Source: Candidatus Bathyarchaeota archaeon
GTDB lineage: Archaea > Thermoproteota > Bathyarchaeia > RBG-16-48-13 > GCA-020355125
Length of the DNA stretch: 7,578 bases
Assembly (NCBI GenBank): GCA_026014905.1
Contig: JAOZHK010000262.1
Location: forward strand, 1 to 7,578
Reading direction: 5' to 3'
In this document: in pieces, positions 5,214-7,578 of the stretch
How positions within the stretch are numbered: the first letter of the stretch is position 1
Layout of the letters: each line of letters opens with the position of its first letter
Translations under genes and position numbers: made by a program
The notes under the pieces: generated by a model
What the model was told of the DNA's origin: nothing
The model's database searches: none
Seen by the model: only the letters and a program-made list of their open reading frames with translations

Positions 5214-6055
5214 ACTGTGAACCTCTTCTTTATCCTACTCGAAAATTCAGGTATGGATAGGGTAGGTGGACCGAGTTCAATACCTCGACTCGATAAGGCT
5301 TGATGCAGTTGTAACATTTTGGGGATGCCAATTCCTAGCTTAACAGCTAGCTCGGATGTAAGAACCTCGATAGGGGTTCCATCGATCCGGATACGTCCCT
5401 GTTCCATCAGAATGATCCGCTTCACATATGTGCATAATAGATTTAACCGATGTTCGACAAGGAGGATTGTAATTCCAAGCTCTTGATTCAATTGTCGAAT
5501 GATTTCAAACAGGTTTTTTGCGGTTAATGGGTCTAAAAACGATGTAGGTTCATCAAGGATAATAATGTCAGGTTTCATGGCGATGACACTGGCAATCGCG
5601 ACTCGTTGTTGTTGCCCTCCAGAGAGCTCAAATGGAGCCACATCTTTTAATTGCCGAATATTCAGGAGATCAAGAGCCCAATCAACGTTTTTCCTGATTT
5701 CATTTCTTGGAACTGCTAAATTTTCTAGGCCAAATGCAACGTCTTTTTCCACTGATAATGCAAATAATTGATTCTCAGGGTCTTGAAAAACAAAGCCAAC
5801 GTGTTGAGCAAGTTCACTGATCGAATGTTCAGTAATCGATAAATTTGCTATTGTAACTTCTCCTTCTAGTTCGCCTTTATAAAAATGGGGAATTAAACCA
5901 TTAAGACATCGACATAACGTCGTTTTTCCGCAACCACTAGGGCCTGTTACTAATACCATGTCTCCTGGTTCAATAGTGAGATTAATGTCTGATAGAATGG
6001 GCTCAGAAGTATTCGGATAGATGTAGGAAAGATTTTTGACTTCTATGATTGGCAT
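5210..6055 (-). CDS. ecfA: ECF transporter ATP-binding protein EcfA (first ATPase)
   Basis: This 281-residue ABC ATPase is the other half of the ECF heterodimer. Motifs: Walker A GPSGCGKT (38-45), Q-loop Gln91 in VFQDPENQLF, signature LSGGQ (144-148), Walker B IIILDEP (164-170, Glu169), D-loop SFLD (172-175) and H-loop His202 in VEHRL. LNGLIPHFYKGELEG and the VEHRL form of the H-loop are frequent in ATPases of cobalt/vitamin ECF systems of the YkoD/CbiO type. The C-terminal part (LGIGIPKMLQLHQAL) is the family's usual dimerisation region. The ATG is preceded by gaggga five bases upstream. It follows the DHH gene by 31 bases without a visible TATA box, so it is likely transcribed from upstream. 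Both ATPases have all catalytic residues, so neither site is degenerate by sequence. Confidence 0.93.
   Translation of the reverse strand: MPIIEVKNLSYIYPNTSEPILSDINLTIEPGDMVLVTGPSGCGKTTLCRCLNGLIPHFYKGELEGEVTIANLSITEHSISELAQHVGFVFQDPENQLFALSVEKDVAFGLENLAVPRNEIRKNVDWALDLLNIRQLKDVAPFELSGGQQQRVAIASVIAMKPDIIILDEPTSFLDPLTAKNLFEIIRQLNQELGITILLVEHRLNLLCTYVKRIILMEQGRIRIDGTPIEVLTSELAVKLGIGIPKMLQLHQALSSRGIELGPPTLSIPEFSSRIKKRFTV
5221..5226 (-). promoter_or_regulatory. Shine-Dalgarno-like site for the GTG-started ecfA gene
   Basis: The minus strand reads agaggt seven bases before the GTG at 5213, inside the end of the preceding ATPase gene. It supports the GTG as the real start. Confidence 0.55.
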
Positions 6056-6060
6056 AGTCT

Positions 6061-6066
6061 TCCCTC
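6061..6066 (-). promoter_or_regulatory. Shine-Dalgarno-like site for the first ecfA gene
   Basis: The minus strand reads gaggga, five bases before the ATG at 6055. It is the clearest ribosome-binding site in the window. Confidence 0.6.
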
Positions 6067-6086
6067 ATTAATTTTGGGGCAGGATC

Positions 6087-7106
6087 TTATCTTGCGTTTG
6101 TAAGGCTGGGTTTACTAACTGTTATTCGCTCTTTGATTAAGGTACTGCATTTATCAATAAATTCATCAAGTTTTCCCGATCCATTCATGCCAGCAGCGGT
6201 TGAATGCCCTCCACCCATGCCATTGAGTGCTTCTCCTAATGGCTGGGCGACGTCTGTACCGAGGTGAATACTTGTTTGCTGATAAAAATCTGTTGTTGAT
6301 CGCATACTTATTGAATAGCCTTCTCTTTTTTCTCCATATACTATTGCTAGATGGGCTCCTAATCCAAGTAAAGCGCGTGCAGTGGATGATTGGAATGCAC
6401 TGACTTGTGAATATACAACAAGCCACTTTGTAATCTTGTGCACTGTAAGCCTTTGTGCAGCTTTCAATCTCGCTATGCGTTCAGAAAGATCCATTGGAAT
6501 TGCGAGTAATTGGAGTACTTGCTCAGTTTGTACTCCCCATTCAACTAATTCTGATATTGCCTTGAATGTGGTGGATTTTGCAATCTTGAAGTGTTTTGTG
6601 TCAAAAGCTATGCCTAAAAAAAGGAGTTGTGCAGTCTGGAAAGGAATCGTTACTTGCGCTTGTTTCAATAATTCAAAGATGATTTCACAAGTAGAGGTAT
6701 AGTGGTCTTTAACAATGAGTAGGTAAGCTTGATCTTTTATTTTTGGATGTACAGGATGATGATCAATAACAACAATTGGCTTTTGCATATCTGTTATTGA
6801 TGATTTCCATGGTTGAAGTTGCTGCCATGTATTGGTATCCACTATGAAGATAATGTCAGCTTTTTCCAAATCTGGGTTCTGAGTGAGTGTAAAGTCATTT
6901 CCCATCTCTTGAAGAATCTGTTTAGCAATTTTGTTAACACTGGGTGCAGCAATCTCGATTTGTAGTTTGGGCTGTAACTGCTGTAAAAGATTGCGTAATG
7001 CAAATGCGGATCCAATTGCATCGGGGTCGGCATTCTGATGGCATAGGATTATACTCTGCCTGACTTGAGATCCCGAAATTGCGGTTTTAATCCTTTGAAG
7101 GTTCAA
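6087..7106 (-). CDS. DHH family phosphoesterase (NrnA/RecJ-like)
   Basis: This 339-residue protein is a DHH/DHHA1 phosphoesterase. Motif I is HQNADPDAIGSA (23-34) with metal ligands His23, Asp27 and Asp29; motif II is VDTNT with Asp90; motif III is the DHH triad Asp115-His116-His117; a further Asp169 (GIAFDTKHF) fits motif IV. The C-terminal DHHA1 part ends in GMGGGHSTAAG (296-306), the substrate-gripping glycine loop. Relatives degrade short oligonucleotides (nanoRNase), cyclic dinucleotide products, or single-stranded DNA with Mn2+; the domain order and length suit the NrnA/archaeal DHH group better than full-length RecJ. No ATG or GTG exists in frame between the upstream stop (7170-7172) and the TTG at 7104-7106, so TTG is the likely start, with about 22 residues before motif I as is usual. 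It follows prefoldin beta by 52 bases and has its own TATA-like box. Substrate remains open. Confidence 0.9.
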   Translation of the reverse strand: MNLQRIKTAISGSQVRQSIILCHQNADPDAIGSAFALRNLLQQLQPKLQIEIAAPSVNKIAKQILQEMGNDFTLTQNPDLEKADIIFIVDTNTWQQLQPWKSSITDMQKPIVVIDHHPVHPKIKDQAYLLIVKDHYTSTCEIIFELLKQAQVTIPFQTAQLLFLGIAFDTKHFKIAKSTTFKAISELVEWGVQTEQVLQLLAIPMDLSERIARLKAAQRLTVHKITKWLVVYSQVSAFQSSTARALLGLGAHLAIVYGEKREGYSISMRSTTDFYQQTSIHLGTDVAQPLGEALNGMGGGHSTAAGMNGSGKLDEFIDKCSTLIKERITVSKPSLTNAR

Positions 7107-7136
7107 GGTTTTCCCATCATGGAAAGGACCACACTG

Positions 7137-7143
7137 TATATAA
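7137..7143 (-). promoter_or_regulatory. TATA-like box before the DHH phosphoesterase gene
   Basis: The minus strand reads ttatata, about 31-37 bases before the TTG start, within the 52-base gap after the prefoldin gene. Archaeal spacing predicts a leader of only about 10 bases, so the gene may have its own nearly leaderless transcript in addition to read-through. Confidence 0.45.
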
Positions 7144-7158
7144 CGTTCACTTACTTGA

Positions 7159-7509
7159 TCAGGGACTCCTTAACCTTTGTTGCACTCTTTGTTGTAATTC
7201 CTTCATTTGTTCTTCAGTGCGATTTTGTTGTCGAGTGATAACTTTTATTCGCATTTCAAGTAGTTCTTTTCTCTCAGTTAGCTCTTCAATTAATTTTCGC
7301 CGTTTTGATTTGACTAAGATGGCTCCGATAGATTTGTAGACTGTGTCATCATCAGCCATTTTATCCAGTTCGCTGAGAGCTTTATCAGCTTCAACACGTT
7401 CATGTTCGAGCTGTTGGCGTTGGGATGTTATAACTTGAAATGTCTGTTGAAGTTGTTGTAATCGTACAAGTTGTTCCTGGAGTTGTGGTGATAATGGAAC
7501 TTCGCTCAT
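7159..7509 (-). CDS. pfdB: Prefoldin beta subunit
   Basis: This 116-residue protein is the archaeal prefoldin beta subunit. It has the expected two long coiled-coil helices (about 9-49 and 70-113, rich in Gln, Glu, Leu and Arg) joined by a short beta hairpin; VYKSIGAILVKS (57-68) is the family's conserved hairpin signature. Four beta subunits assemble with two alpha subunits into a cytoplasmic hexamer with tentacle-like coiled coils, which holds unfolded proteins and passes them to the thermosome. Length is normal for the family. The ATG at 7509 has a TATA-like box upstream but only a weak ggggaa ribosome-site match. In several archaeal lineages pfdB sits with ribosomal, RNA polymerase, KEOPS and DHH phosphoesterase genes, so the DHH neighbour fits a conserved core neighbourhood. 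Confidence 0.95.
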   Translation of the reverse strand: MSEVPLSPQLQEQLVRLQQLQQTFQVITSQRQQLEHERVEADKALSELDKMADDDTVYKSIGAILVKSKRRKLIEELTERKELLEMRIKVITRQQNRTEEQMKELQQRVQQRLRSP

Positions 7510-7556
7510 AATTTTTGTTCCCCGTTCGAGTGCGCTAATACTTTGTGCACTTTTAC

Positions 7557-7566
7557 TTATATATTT
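7557..7566 (-). promoter_or_regulatory. TATA-like box of pfdB
   Basis: The minus strand reads aaatatataa, preceded by the purine-rich gga expected of a BRE. It lies about 50 bases before the ATG, predicting a leader of roughly 25 bases. It is the best promoter match in the window and probably drives the five-gene minus-strand unit. Confidence 0.6.
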
Positions 7567-7578
7567 CCATTACAAAAA

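Noticed and set aside
7571..7578. Run of A at the right edge (T-run on the - strand), a possible terminator of an upstream gene
   Set aside because: Only five bases long and cut by the window edge.
1..7578. tRNA, CRISPR arrays, insertion sequences or attachment sites
   Set aside because: No cloverleaf-like sequence in any gap, no spaced repeats, no transposase or integrase, and no flanking direct repeats were seen by eye.

Overview
The window looks like archaeal chromosomal DNA of moderate-to-low GC. The strongest evidence is an archaeal-type prefoldin beta subunit (complement 7159-7509). Several genes are preceded by AT-rich TATA-like boxes at archaeal spacing, not by bacterial -35/-10 pairs. 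A DHH phosphoesterase and a compact ECF transporter energising module follow the prefoldin gene on the same strand. I cannot fix the phylum from this sequence; an Asgard or other uncultivated lineage is possible but unproven.

Left part (1-3593): small genes, mostly of accessory character, in mixed orientations. On the + strand are the C-terminal two-thirds or so of a fold-type III PLP enzyme of the D-threonine aldolase / D-serine dehydratase family (cut by the window edge) and a winged-helix plus PD-(D/E)XK nuclease-like protein. Facing them on the - strand are a COG2236-like phosphoribosyltransferase and an unrecognised 143-residue protein. A divergent intergenic region of about 108 bp separates the latter from a + strand four-helix membrane protein with a soluble C-terminal domain.

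Right part (3600-7509, all - strand): read in transcription order, prefoldin beta, DHH phosphoesterase, two ECF ATPases overlapping by 4 bp, and EcfT. The first two have their own TATA-like boxes and no good Shine-Dalgarno. The three transporter genes lack obvious promoters but each has a Shine-Dalgarno-like element. This pattern fits one polycistronic unit with an internal promoter before the DHH gene. The two ATPases and EcfT would form the complete energising module of a vitamin or metal importer. No substrate-binding S component is encoded here, so this is probably a shared (group II) module or its S gene lies outside the window.

No tRNA, rRNA, CRISPR array, insertion sequence or integrase was seen. 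I found no convincing new multi-gene system. The items most worth a second look are the nuclease-like gene with tandem palindromes before its start, the phosphoribosyltransferase with a winged-helix-like tail and a palindrome at its likely transcription start, the orphan 143-residue protein, and the non-ATG start of the DHH gene.
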